DNA of 64,000 nt, from the NCBI GenBank assembly GCA_028673005.1, contig CM054114.1, positions 125,207,307 to 125,271,306 of the forward strand, in the 5' to 3' direction. This DNA is from Tanypteryx hageni (lineage: Eukaryota; Arthropoda; Insecta; Odonata; Petaluridae). Below are positions 24,391 through 36,249 of the stretch, one piece after another. The notes beneath the pieces were generated by a model, which was not told the origin of the DNA, searched no databases, and saw only the letters and a list, made by a program, of their open reading frames with translations. A program made the position numbers and the translations under genes. Positions within the stretch are counted from its first letter, which is position 1. Every line of letters starts with the position of its first letter.

Positions 24391-24860
24391 TACAGTGTGT
24401 CTTCGGTTTAACGTTCATTCGCTTTAACGTCGCTCAAAAATTACCACCTATATTCCAATTGACGTCGATGATAATTCGAGTTAACATCATCCTCACTCGA
24501 CGCTGTAATAACGCAAAAAATACTGCATATATGACTCTCACGTGCATTTTGCTGTGCATTGCTTCTCCAGCTTCGGCGAATCGCCTTATCTGAGTGGGAA
24601 AAGTGTTTTGGATTGGCGTATTTTTATTAAATTTGCATTATTTGCATGGCGAAATTTTGTATCAATGGGTCCAAAGAGAAGTGGTAGTTATGGTTTCCTT
24701 CTCAAAGCCTCCGCAGCAGTCATTAAAATCCTATTAATTACCTTTAATAGAAACCATACAAGATGTGTGAGTTTCGTAGAAAGGAACATCTGCTGAGTGC
24801 CTTATTTATACATTTGGAATTATTCTGCAATTTTTGGATAACTTGAGTTTAACGTATCCG
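24391..24860 (+). mobile_element. pogo/Tigger-like DNA transposon remnant
   Basis: After a TA, the text CAGTGTGTCTTCGGTTTAAC at 24393, followed by further GTTTAACG-type repeats, resembles a pogo/Tigger terminal repeat. Downstream, MGPKR at about 24668 followed by a basic, Ser-rich start resembles the N-terminus of Tigger-type transposases before the helix-turn-helix domain. The frame stops after a few dozen codons and the DDE domain is absent. A TTTAACGTATCCG motif near 24850 may be part of the decayed right end. Confidence 0.5.
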
Positions 24861-26835
24861 ATTTTTTTGCAAATTTTGCATTAGTTGTGGCTCGACGGTG
24901 TGATTATTCTTTTTTGGGCCAAATGAAACTCACAGTTCAATAAAAACAACGAAATAAATGTTTTATTGACACTATTGCAGTATATTTTCATTAATTATCC
25001 GGGAACCGGTGCAATAAATTATTTGTTTTTTGTGTTTCTTTTCTAACTATGTGAACTCATGAACTTGCATTTACATAAGTGTTCATGGTTCTCCGTAAAG
25101 TTTCTAGTAAAAACTCATCGTTCGCCATTGTTTGTACGAGTACATTTCGCCGGATTGGTATTACTTAGCTCTTTTTTCTAGTCACTAGAGGTACTATTGT
25201 GAAATGTAGCCTTTTCCGATTTTCTGCGTCTTAAAATAAAATTGTCCTACTATTTGTTTATTTTACGCTATTTCTAGGTTAATGTGTGGTTTTATTGATT
25301 TCTCTATGTTCTGATACATCACAAGTGGCAATATAAATCTGCATAATATGCATTATATAACGTCCTTTTGTGTTTTTTGATATAAATTCAAATTATTAAC
25401 AGATGAGCTTTGGATTTATCATATTCACCTGCCATCATCTCTTGCTTCTGTACGAAAAATAAATTTGAACTTGGCTTAAATATTATTTTCATACTCGTTA
25501 TACATAAGTACAGTATTCAAGGTCTCGAGTGTATGTGAGATGAATGACTATTATATTATTTGCCAACCATTCTTTCTACTCTGATTTGTTTAAGCAAATC
25601 GATATAGTATTGAATAAATAAAAATAAATAATGAAAAATGATAAATACGTAATAACAAATAAAATGTCACATGAGTCTTTATAAAACGTTTCACACCGGA
25701 AACTAGACTAGTTGTTTTGTTCAACTTCTTAAAACTTCATCATTTAGTCTCAGAAAAATAACCATACATAACGTCTTATCATTTGCGTCATCAATAAGAT
25801 TTCTTATAGCAATTTTATTTCAAAAGTTATGAGGAACGAATGTTTTTTTCCCTTTTTATGTCTGAAAGCTTTGGATTTAAATCGGGCGTGGTGTGAGAAC
25901 GAAAGACTGCAACGTCCATTGACACGCTTTAAAAAAATTATTCCATTCCTTATATCAGATGAAAGTAAATGACTCGAACGCAGCAGGAGAGATCGGACCT
26001 TTACCTACATGCTAAAAATGTATCTAAAAGTCCACACTGCAAATTAAATATGCTGGAAGAATTTCCACGGCGGCGAATCTCATACTGGCTCAGCTTTCAA
26101 ATCGACGCCCAAAACTTACAATGTACATTGCGAAAGACGTGCTTTCTCTCTTTTTCTCTCGTTTATCAGTAAAGAAAATTACAGAAAGCTGCTCCTCTAT
26201 CAGAATTCCAGCAACAAACTTTGCCGATTTCGTACAGCCGAAAAGTTTCCAAAGATAAAGGGCGCGATTTATACCGTCTTGTATTTATAATAATGCATCA
26301 TGTTCAAGCTATCTGAGAAATAGAATATATCGCTACAAATTTTGTGAAACAGGACAAGCAAAGCAGTTATACCGGCACGTTATGCCATCAACCAAACAGC
26401 GTGTCGTCAGGTGGAATACTGTTTTTTCCGTTGTTACTTGTTGCCTTATGAGACTTGGGCTGGAGATTTAAAGCACTTTTTTTAAGATAGAAAAGCAATA
26501 AAAAGCTGATCATTCTTACATCTGAGAGCGAATCAACAACATTATCCCACATTTGACCCGTATTTACGTTCTCCTAAAACAGAAACATATGGTAGATAGG
26601 TAAAGGTGGAGACTACGGCGGTTTAATTTCCCGTAAACCTATTATTATTTCCCACCCTTTTTCCTTTTTACTTTCTACAACCTTTGTTTGAAACATTTCC
26701 CCATATAATGCATTGTTTATGAGATATCTTATATTTTTAGCTGCCACCACCACGTCACCTACCGACTATTGTTAACAATTGACGCTTAGTTACGTCTTAG
26801 TAACGCTCCTTTCTCTTTTTTTAATTGTTGGAGCT
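24861..26835. other. Anonymous AT-rich sequence, no gene seen
   Basis: No domains or element ends recognised. Confidence 0.5.
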
Positions 26836-26841
26836 TTGTGG

Positions 26842-26889
<48 letters not shown>

Positions 26890-26895
26890 CCACAA
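26836..26895. repeat. Perfect 60-bp palindrome built on (TA)23
   Basis: TTGTGGC, then 23 TA units, then GCCACAA. The whole 60 bp is its own reverse complement. Confidence 0.95.
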
Positions 26896-27503
26896 CATTA
26901 GAACAAGTTTCAGAATATAAATACCTTGGAAGTATCATAACACGAGAGGCAAAATGTACGGATGAGATCAAAACTAGAATAGGAAAAGCAAAAGCGGCTT
27001 TCAGGAGAAAGAAACAACTACTTACAGGGAATATAAGGGAAGATATCCGCAAGAAGTTGATAAAATGCTACGTATGGAGTATAGCATTGTATGGGGCAGA
27101 AACATGGACGCTAAGGAAAAATGACATCAAATACTTGGAAAGCTTTGAAATGTGGACTTGGAGGAGAATGCTGAAGATAAAATGGACAGATAGGATGAAA
27201 AACGATGAAGTGCTACGAAGAATAGGAGAGAAGCGAATGATTATACAGACTATTAGAAAGAGGAAGGCTAACTGGGTTGGACATTACCTGAGGAGAGAGA
27301 GTATGATTAAAGACGTGTTAGAAGGAAAACTAGATGGGAAAAGGGAAAGAGGCAGGAAAAGGTTTCAGCTGATAGACGATTTGAAAGGGAAAGAGAGTTA
27401 TCAAGATATGAAGAGGACAGCGGAAAATAGGAGTATATGGAGAACCAGGTTTAACCATGAATAATCACGGACTTGTCTACGGACAGACTACCTATGATGA
27501 TGA

Positions 27504-27508
<5 letters not shown>
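26887..27508 (+). mobile_element. LINE ORF2 C-terminus with (ATG)n tail
   Basis: An open frame running out of the (TA)n to a stop at 27464 matches the C-terminal region of arthropod endonuclease-reverse transcriptases. Recognised blocks are EYKYLGSIIT at the thumb; CYVWSIALYGAETWTLRK; the FEMWTWRRMLKIKWTDR block; and ANWVGHYLRRE, GKRERGRKRFQ and a final W-R-R-F-type end. EN and the YADD part of RT are absent, so it is strongly 5'-truncated. The 3' end is a short UTR (ACGGACAGACTACC) with ATG/TGA repeats. The RTE-like or related clade cannot be fixed from this part. This frame has few or no internal breaks, so the copy looks younger than the 48.2 kb copy. Confidence 0.9.

Positions 27509-27563
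<55 letters not shown>
27506..27563. repeat. (TA)n microsatellite
   Basis: About 29 TA units directly after the LINE tail. The LINE fragment is thus bracketed by two (TA)n arrays. Confidence 0.95.
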
Positions 27564-27567
<4 letters not shown>

Positions 27568-27729
27568 AGGCTATGGTTTGAGTTTATTTCTTTCTTTGTC
27601 TAGTCTAAAATTTTCTCGGTTTCTTAAAATATTTATTTTTATGTAACCTGTTTGGAATTTTTAGAAATATTACAGGTATGGAGAAAGTCATGTGGTGGCC
27701 ACATCAGATTTTTTCCTTTTATTTCCCCT

Positions 27730-27985
27730 TACCTCTTGGTGTGTACGTGTGCGCGTATTTGTGGATGCCTAGTAGGTCCCTGTCACGGTCGTACAGACTA
27801 ACAAACCTTCTAGCAACGGTGTGATTTTCGGGTTCCTGGCGCAGATTAATCCTTCGCAAACCCGGCTCCTTTTTTATCCTTATCCATCTTTAGGATTAGT
27901 GCTTGGGCGATTGAGTGAGTGAATGTATGAGTGACTTGAAGGTTCCTGGCGTGGAGTAACATCCCCTAAACCTGTGTTTGTATTT
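27730..27985 (+). repeat. Interspersed repeat, copy 1
   Basis: The stretch CGCAAACCCGG ... TTTAGGATTAGTGCTTGGGC ... GATTGAGTGAGTGAATG recurs in order at 48895-48975. Two variants of GGTTCCTGGCG lie about 120 bp apart within it. In both places it follows a LINE C-terminus of the same family, by about 300 bp. It may therefore be a linked 3' part of a larger mobile unit. No coding. Confidence 0.5.
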
Positions 27986-28286
27986 TTCATTTTCTTTGAC
28001 TTTTCACCTTTCCTTTTTTCCCTTTTTCCTGTGTCTCTAATTTTTGAACTTTTCTGTTAAGGAGTTAGATTTCTCATTTAACATTTTATATATGGGAGAT
28101 ATAGCGACTGTGTTTTTTTGCACCGAGGAAATTAGTCAAATATTGATTTAGAAAGAAATATAAGTATTATACGTTTGCAAGAAAATAACTTATCAAGCAT
28201 ACAGAGACTCAAAATATGCAAATAACGATAATAAAATTTATGAATACACAAATATGTATAGGAAGACAACCGTATAAATGACTTTA

Positions 28287-29075
28287 TCTAACAATAATAA
28301 AAGGCTATTTCTGTCCCTTTGTGGCTCCCTCTGTCACGCTATAAAAATGCGAATAACTCAATGATGGAAAAAGCATCATTTTTGATATTTGGCAGGAATG
28401 ATTGACTCACATATTGTAAGATGATGACAAAAAGACATCTAAAAAAGTCATAGGTTTGACTCCAAGGTAGGCATTTCCATTTCCCACATGATAACACGTA
28501 AAAATCGACTTTTTGACTTGCAGGCTTTTATTCTTTTTGAGATATATATTAGAAAAAACTCACCTATGATCTTAGGATCTAGCCCATTTTCAAGAAAAAA
28601 CTATGAAGTTTTTTATTCCGTTCATTTATTTCAACCTAGAGTTCGAAATTCCTCATATTAAACGTTTAATTCACATATTTTGGGAAAATCTTGCCATTTT
28701 ATCAGGATGTTGCCATGCCAACCCATTACATTGTTAAACCTCGAAATCCTGTTGTTATTTCAATCCTTATGGCTGAAAGCGTGCTATGAATGCTCTTACG
28801 AGAGAGAAGAGAGAGAAATTCTTTTCATAGCAACCAATGTAAACAACATTTTTTGCGCTATTTACGAGGAGTACATTTGAATGTAGTATATTAATCATTC
28901 GCATATTAAACTTAGGTACTTATAAACATCGTAGGAGTTCGAAACTTGAAACAACGAACGCCAAAAAAAACGAAAGTTTGTTTTCTTGCCATCCAAAGAA
29001 AGTCAAGGCATATTTATGTTAATTTTTTATTTCACAAAAACCTTTCCCGTCGAATTTCAACGGGCATCTCCCTAG
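28287..29075 (+). mobile_element. Non-autonomous Helitron, family A copy 2 (best-defined)
   Basis: The 5' end is TCTAACAATAATAAAAGG at 28287 after an A. The 3' end has a hairpin (CCCGT...ACGGG, 29046-29064) followed by CATCTCCCTAG ending at 29075 and then T. The length is 789 bp, and insertion was between A and T with no duplication, as Helitrons do. Near the start are CTGTCCCTTTGTGGCTCCC and TCACGCTATAAAAATGC, shared with the reverse copy at 57.3 kb. A short GA-rich run occurs in the middle (about 28800). No protein is encoded. Confidence 0.88.
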
Positions 29076-31250
29076 TAAATAATAACTACAGATTGAACTT
29101 GAAGCGAGGTACAAGAATATTGTATGGTCTTTTTCTTCATCTTACCATTTGTCTGATAGTGAATAATTTAATTATAGTTAGAATATAATTTTTTATACTT
29201 CTGGATAAGTTAGTAGTGTAAACGTTCTTGCGGATATTGTTCATAAAATATCGTTCAGTCACAAAAATAATTATTCGTAGATCAGCAGAAGGCGGTCGAG
29301 GAGAAAATAAAAGTAAAAATTCTTAAACTTATCGGTGTCATTCACTAGAAGAGGACGTCTCCACGATAGTTTCCCGACACCATCGCCCTATGTTGCAAAG
29401 AGACCTTATAACCATTTCAGATCATTCCCCTTCCCTCCGCTCACTAAACCTATCCCAACGTCTTTTGATGGCTATTCTCTGACGCCCACGGCGACTTGTC
29501 ACCGTGATCGACCGGTCATCTTGGAGGGTCTTAAAAGAGATAAAAACTCTTCGTGGTTATAAAAAAAACGACGGCAGCGCCACGCCTCTTTCGTGCGGCG
29601 GGAAGGCGAACCATAAACCACGCCGAGTTACTATAATAAGGTACTATAAGGATTGGAAGGTGGGCGCTATGGCGAATGGCAAGTGGATTTACTTTTAAAA
29701 CTGCATCTCGCGAGGGGGAGGGGGAATATGCCTCTTAAATAAACAAGGAAATTGCGAAGTCTAATGGCGGTCGTAAGCAGTCACCTAAATTTTCCGGGGA
29801 AAGCCGTAAAAATGCCGATTTCATGCGACGTTCTGTCGGGAGATATTGCTCGGACAAGGGGTTTAGGGATCTTATCGTTGCCAAAAGCGGCGGAGTCGGC
29901 AAATTATATCAGTGAGCAAAATTATAGCCGAGCACTGAGCGCTGACAGTAGCAATATGGTAGCTGAGAATATGAAATATTAGTCCATATGTACTAATTGT
30001 CGTAAACAAGCTCCGTTCAATCTTTGGTCCACATCGCATATAACGTTAAGCTCTGAAAATGTTCAAATTGGACGACAAATATCATGAAAAACAGTTCAAC
30101 GACCTGTTTGGATAAGAAAAACGAATACGAAGAATAGTTTGTACAATCCATTAAACGAAAATACATACATAAATTTGTTGGTGGAACAATAAATTTCAAC
30201 AGTAAATGTTATATTTTTGAAAATAATTTTTTTTAAACGTAAGACGTATTTTTCTCGTATGATTCAAAATGAATTATCAGTAGAATTTGTGACAATATTG
30301 AAAAATAAATCGTTTTATTAGAAGACTAATTACCAAAAAAGTGCGTGTTGGAGCTTTGCAAAGCTTTGACGTTACTGCTTGAATAATAACATTGAGGCAT
30401 ATTAGAAAATGACTGTCGAAGCTATAAAAAACTGAATGCCTAAAAATACCACGACGCTTTCACGAGCAGAGTAACCGCCGCAATAATTAAGTCACCATGG
30501 GAAACAGTTGAAAAAATCTGCCCCGGATGTAAAAACACACAGTTACGCCACTCTGATTTAATTTCCTTTGAATTAAATAACAGCTAAAATGTTGCAATGC
30601 AATAGTTAAGCGTATCATTGAGATCCATCGGCTGTGGTCTTTCGCCAACCTACCTTTTAATGAGAGTAACTTTATAAACGACGACAGCGCTTATCTCCTT
30701 GCGTTACATAAGGAGCTACATAGCTATATAATTGAGGAGAAGAAATTGATATATGAGTCACTACCACGTTAACCTTGGAAACCCATCCGAACACCGAGGC
30801 ATTATAAAACTCAAGCCTTTCAATCCATAATGAGCGCTTATTTTGCTATGAAAAAACGCAAGGAAAGGTAAAGTAAATCTTGCACGCATGATCAGAAAGC
30901 AAATAGGATTATTCTGTTATTATCAGAGAATGAATAAACTTTGTTAACTTCTATGGAAAATATATTTTTACGACGGATTTCGCTAAAACGTTAGCATCGT
31001 AAAATCATTAAGATTTTTGAAAAATGATTGTTAATTCCACAAAATATCAGTATTGTTTATTATACTAAAATACAAATACTCTGTGCACAACACAGCATCT
31101 GGCTGCCAGTATGTTTTCAAAAGAGCAGTTCATCGCATGTGCATTATCCTTACGGAAAAAATAATAATTAATGTGAAGGCTACTATGTAATTCTGACTTA
31201 TAATACTAAATCTCAAAAGAGTATTAGAATGTTCTACATAAACTACTGTG
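29076..31250. other. Mostly anonymous; CpG-richer patch at 29.29-29.70 kb
   Basis: The 29290-29700 stretch is CpG-richer and appears single-copy within the window, with overlapping plus-strand frames (29335-29562, 29504-29698) but no known domain. It could hold an exon or a regulatory element. The remainder shows nothing recognisable. Confidence 0.35.
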
Positions 31251-31255
31251 GTCAC

Positions 31256-31410
31256 AACATACAAACATACGTACATACATACATACATACGTGCATACGT
31301 ACATACATGCATGCATGCATGTATGCATACATACATAAATGCATGCATACATACATACATGTATGCATTCTGTATGTGAAATATTAATGAATAAATAAAT
31401 AAATAAATTT
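31256..31410. repeat. (CATA)n-type microsatellite
   Basis: Imperfect CATA/CATG/CGTA tetranucleotide repeats run to about 31375, followed by (AATA)n near 31390-31410. Minus-strand frames with repeated Met-Tyr-Val-Cys strings come from this array. Confidence 0.9.
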
Positions 31411-31689
31411 AGTTTCGCGGAGCTGAACACGAGCTTTTTCCGAATGCAACCGACGATTCGAAACACAAGCAAGGTTCAGATAAAACCCCTCAAGACATCC
31501 AGTTCACGACAGAAATTTTAAAACAAAAGCAGACGCCTACGCGATCGTCTCCCGCGGTGAAAAAAGTCCACGGCATCTCCCAGCCCTTAAAAGGAACTGG
31601 AAAACACGAAAAAATCTCTTCTGGCAAAGACTTCAGTGGCGCGTCAAAAGACCCGAGGGAGATCGGGCGTAGGTTTTTCGTTTGGGTTG

Positions 31690-31925
31690 GATAAGGAACA
31701 GTATGGGGAGGAGAGAGACAAAGGGGCGAAACAGGGAGGGTGGAAGCGAGGGAGGAAGGGTGGTTAAAATAAAGAAAGGGGAAGGGTGGGTGGAGTCTAC
31801 GGGGGATGATGAGAGGGAGAGAGGGCAGGGAGTGACAAGCGATCAAAGTAGAGGAAGAGGAAGTGGGCGTGGAGGGAAAGATATGGAGAGAAAGAGGGAG
31901 AGAAAGGGAAAGAATCTCCCTAGCG
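31690..31925. repeat. Purine-rich low-complexity tract
   Basis: The plus strand is almost all A and G (GGAGAGAGACAAAGGGG and similar). Frames on both strands here reflect composition only. Confidence 0.8.
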
Positions 31926-33595
31926 GAGCGTAAAGTTTAAGGGGACACAGTACATATCGCTCTGGGGCGTTGCCTCGGCTAACGTTCGTTCATCTCGGTT
32001 GATTCCGTCACCCTACTATGACTCCAACACCTACATTGTCGCCCGTTTTCTATCTCCCCGTGTCTCTCTCATATACCCCCTTGGAAAGCGACCCCCTTTA
32101 AGAAATCCATCACTTTTTCTACCCGTCTTAAAACTTCCCGCATCACACGCCCCCTTCACCTGCGTACGCACTATAAAAAAGAGCTCTAATGACGCGCTCG
32201 CCGACATGAACCGTGGTTGTTCAAAAAAGCATTGATTATCAAAAACCAAATTCACTACCGCCCAAAACTGCACTCTTCCTGCATAGTACAAAGCATTTAA
32301 CAACATTTTTCGAGACGGAAGGGGATTCATGAGGGTCGGATTGAATTTTTGTGCTGAACAGATATACTGTTTGAATTTCAAAGGAGGTACGCCAAAATAC
32401 ATATAATAAATAACAATAATTCAATTGAAAATTTGAAATATTGTTAACCGAAGAGGTATTAATGAATGAGGGATAAAGACTGCATACCATTCTAGGCTTA
32501 TCCGTATTACATTAAGATTATTATCCAATATATTTCACCGGAAACGTAAGCGTTATGGTGCTGATGTAATTTAGAATGACTTGGTTTGGATAGGGTGCTT
32601 TGAGATTATTTGTTAATATGAAAATAATCAATACAAGTTCAAAATGCTGCGGTGTTAGCTGAATAGACGCATGTACGCAGAGAAAACGTTGAAGTGAATA
32701 GTAATTTTTCTGAAAACGCCATCAGCGTTTTCTACTGACCCCCGGTTGGTTTGTGGGCGAAGGAGGAACCCCTTATACCCTAAAATCTTCCTCTCAATCC
32801 ACACGGCTCGATAAGTGTTGTTTTGGACCTTGCCTATTGAAGAACGTTTGACGTCTACCTTTATAGATGTGTGATGTTTTGGGCTATGAAAAATATCTTG
32901 TTTTGGGTTACGATTTTCCAAAAGAGTGCTGTTTTGGGCGACTTCCAAATGAACAACTCGCGTTGCGATCGGACGCGTATGGGCGTAGGGTGGAGTTTTT
33001 ATTTGAGGGACCATGAAGGAAATTGATGCGATGGTGTTCACGCCCTCGGTGTGAGTGCGGCGGCGGAAGTTACGGTTTTTTCGCGGTATGTTTTTAGAAA
33101 ACGAAAACTGTTTCGATCGTCGGTTTCTCGCAAAAAACCGCTACATGGCGTCGACCTATCGCGTCCCATTTGACCGGAGATGTTTGTTTTTTTTTCAATG
33201 CTCTTCCAAGGTGTCTCCTTAGCTCTCGCATTGGGTGACGGCTGGATCTGCTCGAGTGACGCCTCTCACGGCCAGAGATGCCGTTGGAGAGAGAGAAGCG
33301 TTAAAATTCAACTCCATGAGATCACCTTTTTCATTTGTAAAACCGGTTTAAATGAGAATATTGTAACTTAATTACTGCACTACTAATCTATTTAAATGTA
33401 AACATATATTTATATATACACATAACTAAATGAGAAATACACAAGAAATGGACGATTAGTAGCATAAATCTGTTCGCTACATATAATAAAATACAATTTT
33501 TCAAAAGTTAAATAATTTTCTATTAAGACGATAAAAATGAGCCATAATTAGTTTTACCCATTATATCACTGTTTCATGTAATATACTATTAATCG
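31926..33595. other. Anonymous sequence with moderate CpG, no gene proven
   Basis: The minus-strand frame 32655-33041 (128 codons) is the longest non-repetitive open frame nearby but has no recognisable domain. CpG is raised at 33040-33300. No splice-supported exon or transposon end was recognised. Confidence 0.35.
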
Positions 33596-33599
33596 TAAG

Positions 33600-33785
33600 A
33601 CGGCCTCGGCAGAGGGGTGACTAGCGCGTCTGGCTCCCAATGCTGAGATCGCAGGTTCTAGTCTCGCCTTGGTCATGATTGTGGCTGTGTTTGTCTTTGT
33701 CACTGTTATTTCAATATTGTTATTTGTTCTTGATATTTAGTGTAATTGGCCTTGTGCTCTGAGTTCTTGACAATAAAAAACCTTT
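33600..33785 (+). mobile_element. tRNA-derived SINE
   Basis: An A-box-like TGACTAGCGCGTCTGG at about 33627 and a B-box-like GCAGGTTCTAGTCTCGCC at about 33651 have near-normal pol III spacing. A tRNA-unrelated body and a tail ending TTCTTGACAATAAAAAACC (about 33768-33784) follow. The tail resembles LINE 3' ends, as expected for a SINE mobilised by a LINE. Length is about 186 bp. Confidence 0.65.
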
Positions 33786-34338
33786 ACATTTAGTTAACTG
33801 CACAAGTTATTTTAACCATTGCTATGACTGCACACGCAAGGTGGTAACCTAGTGTGCTAACTGGTCGCGACTGTATGCTTACTTTAGCATGGATCATAAA
33901 TTTTTCTGAATATAAACACCCTTATAATTTTTTACGAATTCTCACTTTAACGACGTTATTCGCCTGTATTCCATTTCTGTACCTATTCTCTCTTTGCTCG
34001 TAACGAATCCAATTCTAAATCTCATATGCTCAGAGAGAATAAAGCGTCCATATCTTCTTCATCATATCAGTGTAATATTCTCCATCCATTTTGTCTTGGC
34101 ACTTCTCATATTCCTCCCCATGTAACATTTATTAAAGTTCTCTCCTAATCAGATTCAAGTACTCTTTCATACGTTCTCATTTTCCCTTTGTTCTGCTTCA
34201 ATTTCTGCATTTCCCTTATTTATTTTTATCCCTCTCTCTACTTTTATATTATCTTACCATTTCCTTTTAATTTTCTTCATGTATGTATGCATGCCCAGTC
34301 AATTCGCCTCTCTTACAGCACAAATGTGTATCTCAGAG
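33786..34338. other. Anonymous pyrimidine-biased sequence
   Basis: TC-rich text between two SINEs, with no gene or terminus recognised. Confidence 0.4.
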
Positions 34339-34339
34339 G

Positions 34340-34606
34340 TAGTGCAATGAATAACCGGGGAGGGAGGAGGGAAACCCGGTGCCGGCATTTGCCTGCTCTT
34401 ACGAAGAACACCAGGGGGGCCAACAGCTTAACGTCCCTTCCGAAGGACGGAACAGCTGAATTTGCGCGGTCTCCTCAAACTACGCAAATAGGGGGCCGGG
34501 TGACCTTGAGAAAAATCCTACTCGCGCAGGATTCGTACCCGATGACTTTTTCAAGCATCGGGCGAGTAGCAGCCAGCGTCCTAACCACTACACCACCGGC
34601 ACCCCC
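34340..34606 (-). mobile_element. tRNA-derived SINE (second family)
   Basis: On the minus strand the head reads GGTGTAGTGGTTAGGACGC (A-box region, about 34576-34594) and GGGTACGAATCCTGCG (B box, 34525-34540), a normal tRNA-like promoter. The body contains GACGTTAAGCTGTTGG and TGCCGGCACCGGGTTTC, phrases I recall from widespread arthropod SINEs. Its 3' end lies near 34340. Confidence 0.75.
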
Positions 34607-34637
34607 AATTTTCTTCATCTTTTTATCTACCGGCTCG

Positions 34638-34638
<1 letters not shown>

Positions 34639-34692
<54 letters not shown>
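34639..34692. repeat. (TA)n microsatellite
   Basis: About 27 TA units at the 5' boundary of the truncated PLE, so the PLE may have inserted in or copied onto this array. Confidence 0.95.
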
Positions 34693-34693
<1 letters not shown>

Positions 34694-35014
34694 GCTCGAA
34701 CAAAGATTCGCTGTCCGAGTACTGCTCCACCCTCGAAAATGAATTTCTTCAGCGCGGATACTCGCCGGATCTGATCCGGATTCAAATACGGCGAGCAGTC
34801 GCACCCACCACCCCTAACTCCCACCCCAATACCACACCATCACCGATTCCACCTCCCAACTCACTCTAACCACCCTTTTTTCCTCAGCATCTACGATATT
34901 CTGATGCATATCCTATAAGCTACCCACCCTATCCTGACATCCTCCCCCACCAGGTTCCATTTCCTACACCACCGATCCTCTCCTTCCGCCGACCCCCTAT
35001 TCTGGCAAACATTT

Positions 35015-35335
35015 ATGGAAAAAAAACCCCCAGCACCAACTCGCCTGCAGCCTGCCGGATCTCACCCCTGCGGTAGATCCCGATGTCTCATATGCCCAAT
35101 AAACCCACCCTGCAGTTCCTTCTCCAGCCCCATCATTAACATCACCTACCCCATAACTTCTACCAACTGCACCACCCGCAATATCATTTACCTCCTGAGA
35201 TGCACCCAATGTCCCGCTTTTTATGTTGGCTTCACCAGCAATCCCCTCAACATCCACATGAACGGCCACCACAACAGCGTCATTATTAAACGACTGCTGC
35301 CTGTGGCCGTTCATGCGAACAAACACAAATTATAA
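35015..35335 (+). pseudogene. PLE GIY-YIG endonuclease domain
   Basis: In this 106-codon frame CGRSRCLIC (residues 19-27) gives a Cys-rich motif that precedes the domain in PLEs. NIIYLLRC (56-63) and YVG (70-72) are the PLE forms of the GIY and YIG motifs, and NGH (83-85) follows. The Arg usually found a few residues before NGH is replaced (LNIHMNGH), so the catalytic Arg appears lost. The frame ends soon after NGH-HNSV, so the downstream Glu region is doubtful. The domain would nick target DNA. A perfect 13-bp inverted repeat lies in its 3' part (35257-35269 and 35303-35315). Confidence 0.85.
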
Positions 35336-35574
35336 TTTAATGATTGCTTCACGGTGAGAGCCGTTCGGCTCCCTAATTCCGTCAGTGGGAGCTTGCCTAT
35401 ATCCATCTTCTAAACTCTTTAACTCCCCCTGGCCTCAACATTCGCTAGCATTTCACTTCTTTTCGGCCATTCCCTTACCCTTTCCGCATCCTCCAATTGT
35501 TGACTTTTCCGCACTAGCCTTCCACCCCTATGCCTCCACCCAGTGTCACTGCCATCAATTGTCTCTCTCTTGTG

Positions 35575-35746
35575 CTGACGAATGGATCACTCCAAAAGCT
35601 TCCGTGTTTTTTGTGTTTGTTTTACATGTGTCACTTCGACAACCCCAGCAGCTCGTCAACTTGAAGTCAACTTATTGGTGAGTGCTCACTGGGCTTACTT
35701 ATCCCAACAACTTCTTGTCATCCTATTTACCTTTCCTCTTCCGTAA

Positions 35747-35789
<43 letters not shown>
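35575..35789 (+). repeat. PLE terminal unit 1 with CTGACGA and (TA)n tail
   Basis: It starts with CTGACGA (35575-35581) and shares with unit 2 the block from AGCTTCCGTG through CCCCAGCAGC and GTGAGTGCTCACTGGGC to (TA)n at about 35749. The stem that would complete a hammerhead core is degraded here. Confidence 0.7.
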
Positions 35790-35790
<1 letters not shown>

Positions 35791-35824
35791 CTTTATATAT
35801 ATATAACTTTACGTTACTCTTTCG

Positions 35825-35999
35825 CTGAAGAAGGGCTTAGGCCCGATAAGCTTGCGTGTGTTTTTGTGTTCGTGTGTTTTACGTGTCTCTTCGACGCCCC
35901 CAGCAGCCTGCCAGCTTGGTCCTTAACTTGGTGAGTGTCCGCTGGGCTTTCCTCAACACCTTGTTGCCACCCTCATCACTACCTTTTCTTTTCCTTTAG

Positions 36000-36076
<77 letters not shown>
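35825..36076 (+). repeat. PLE terminal unit 2 with hammerhead-like core and (TA)n tail
   Basis: CTGAAGA (35825-35831), then a GGGC-TTAG-GCCC stem-loop, then GATA at 35845-35848, follow the order of a hammerhead core except that GAAA is changed to GATA. The rest parallels unit 1 and ends in long (TA)n from 36002. Confidence 0.7.
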
Positions 36077-36249
36077 GAGTTGTCGGTGCTTGCATACTGC
36101 ATGTGCTTAAAAAAATCACCATACACCAACATCTAAGCTCGTAAATAAACCAACGTGATCTCCAGGGCAACAGCACTTCAGCCTCGTGGAGTCTATATGT
36201 ATTAGACACTAGACAATAAATTCCATGAGTTCTAGCAGAATATTTATAA

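Larger units (their letters stand above)
34693..36076 (+). mobile_element. Penelope-like element (PLE), 5'-truncated, with duplicated (TA)n-ended 3' termini
   Basis: Coding starts in the thumb/linker region: FLQRGYSPDLI followed by RRA at about 34745 matches the conserved RGYP-type block of PLE reverse transcriptases. It proceeds to a GIY-YIG endonuclease (35015-35335). The RT core is missing. After the stop come two tandem, related 3' units (about 35575-35789 and 35825-36076), each ending in (TA)n. The frame is shifted between the thumb and the endonuclease, so the copy is dead. PLEs use the endonuclease for retrotransposition and often carry duplicated termini. Confidence 0.85.

Noticed and set aside
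31490..31933. Overlapping frames on both strands
   Set aside because: Products of the purine-rich tract.
32655..33041. 128-codon minus-strand frame as a host gene
   Set aside because: No domain, no splice signals and no codon pattern distinct from noise that I could see.
33600..34606. Working tRNA genes
   Set aside because: A and B boxes are present but no complete cloverleaf or acceptor stem; both are SINE heads.
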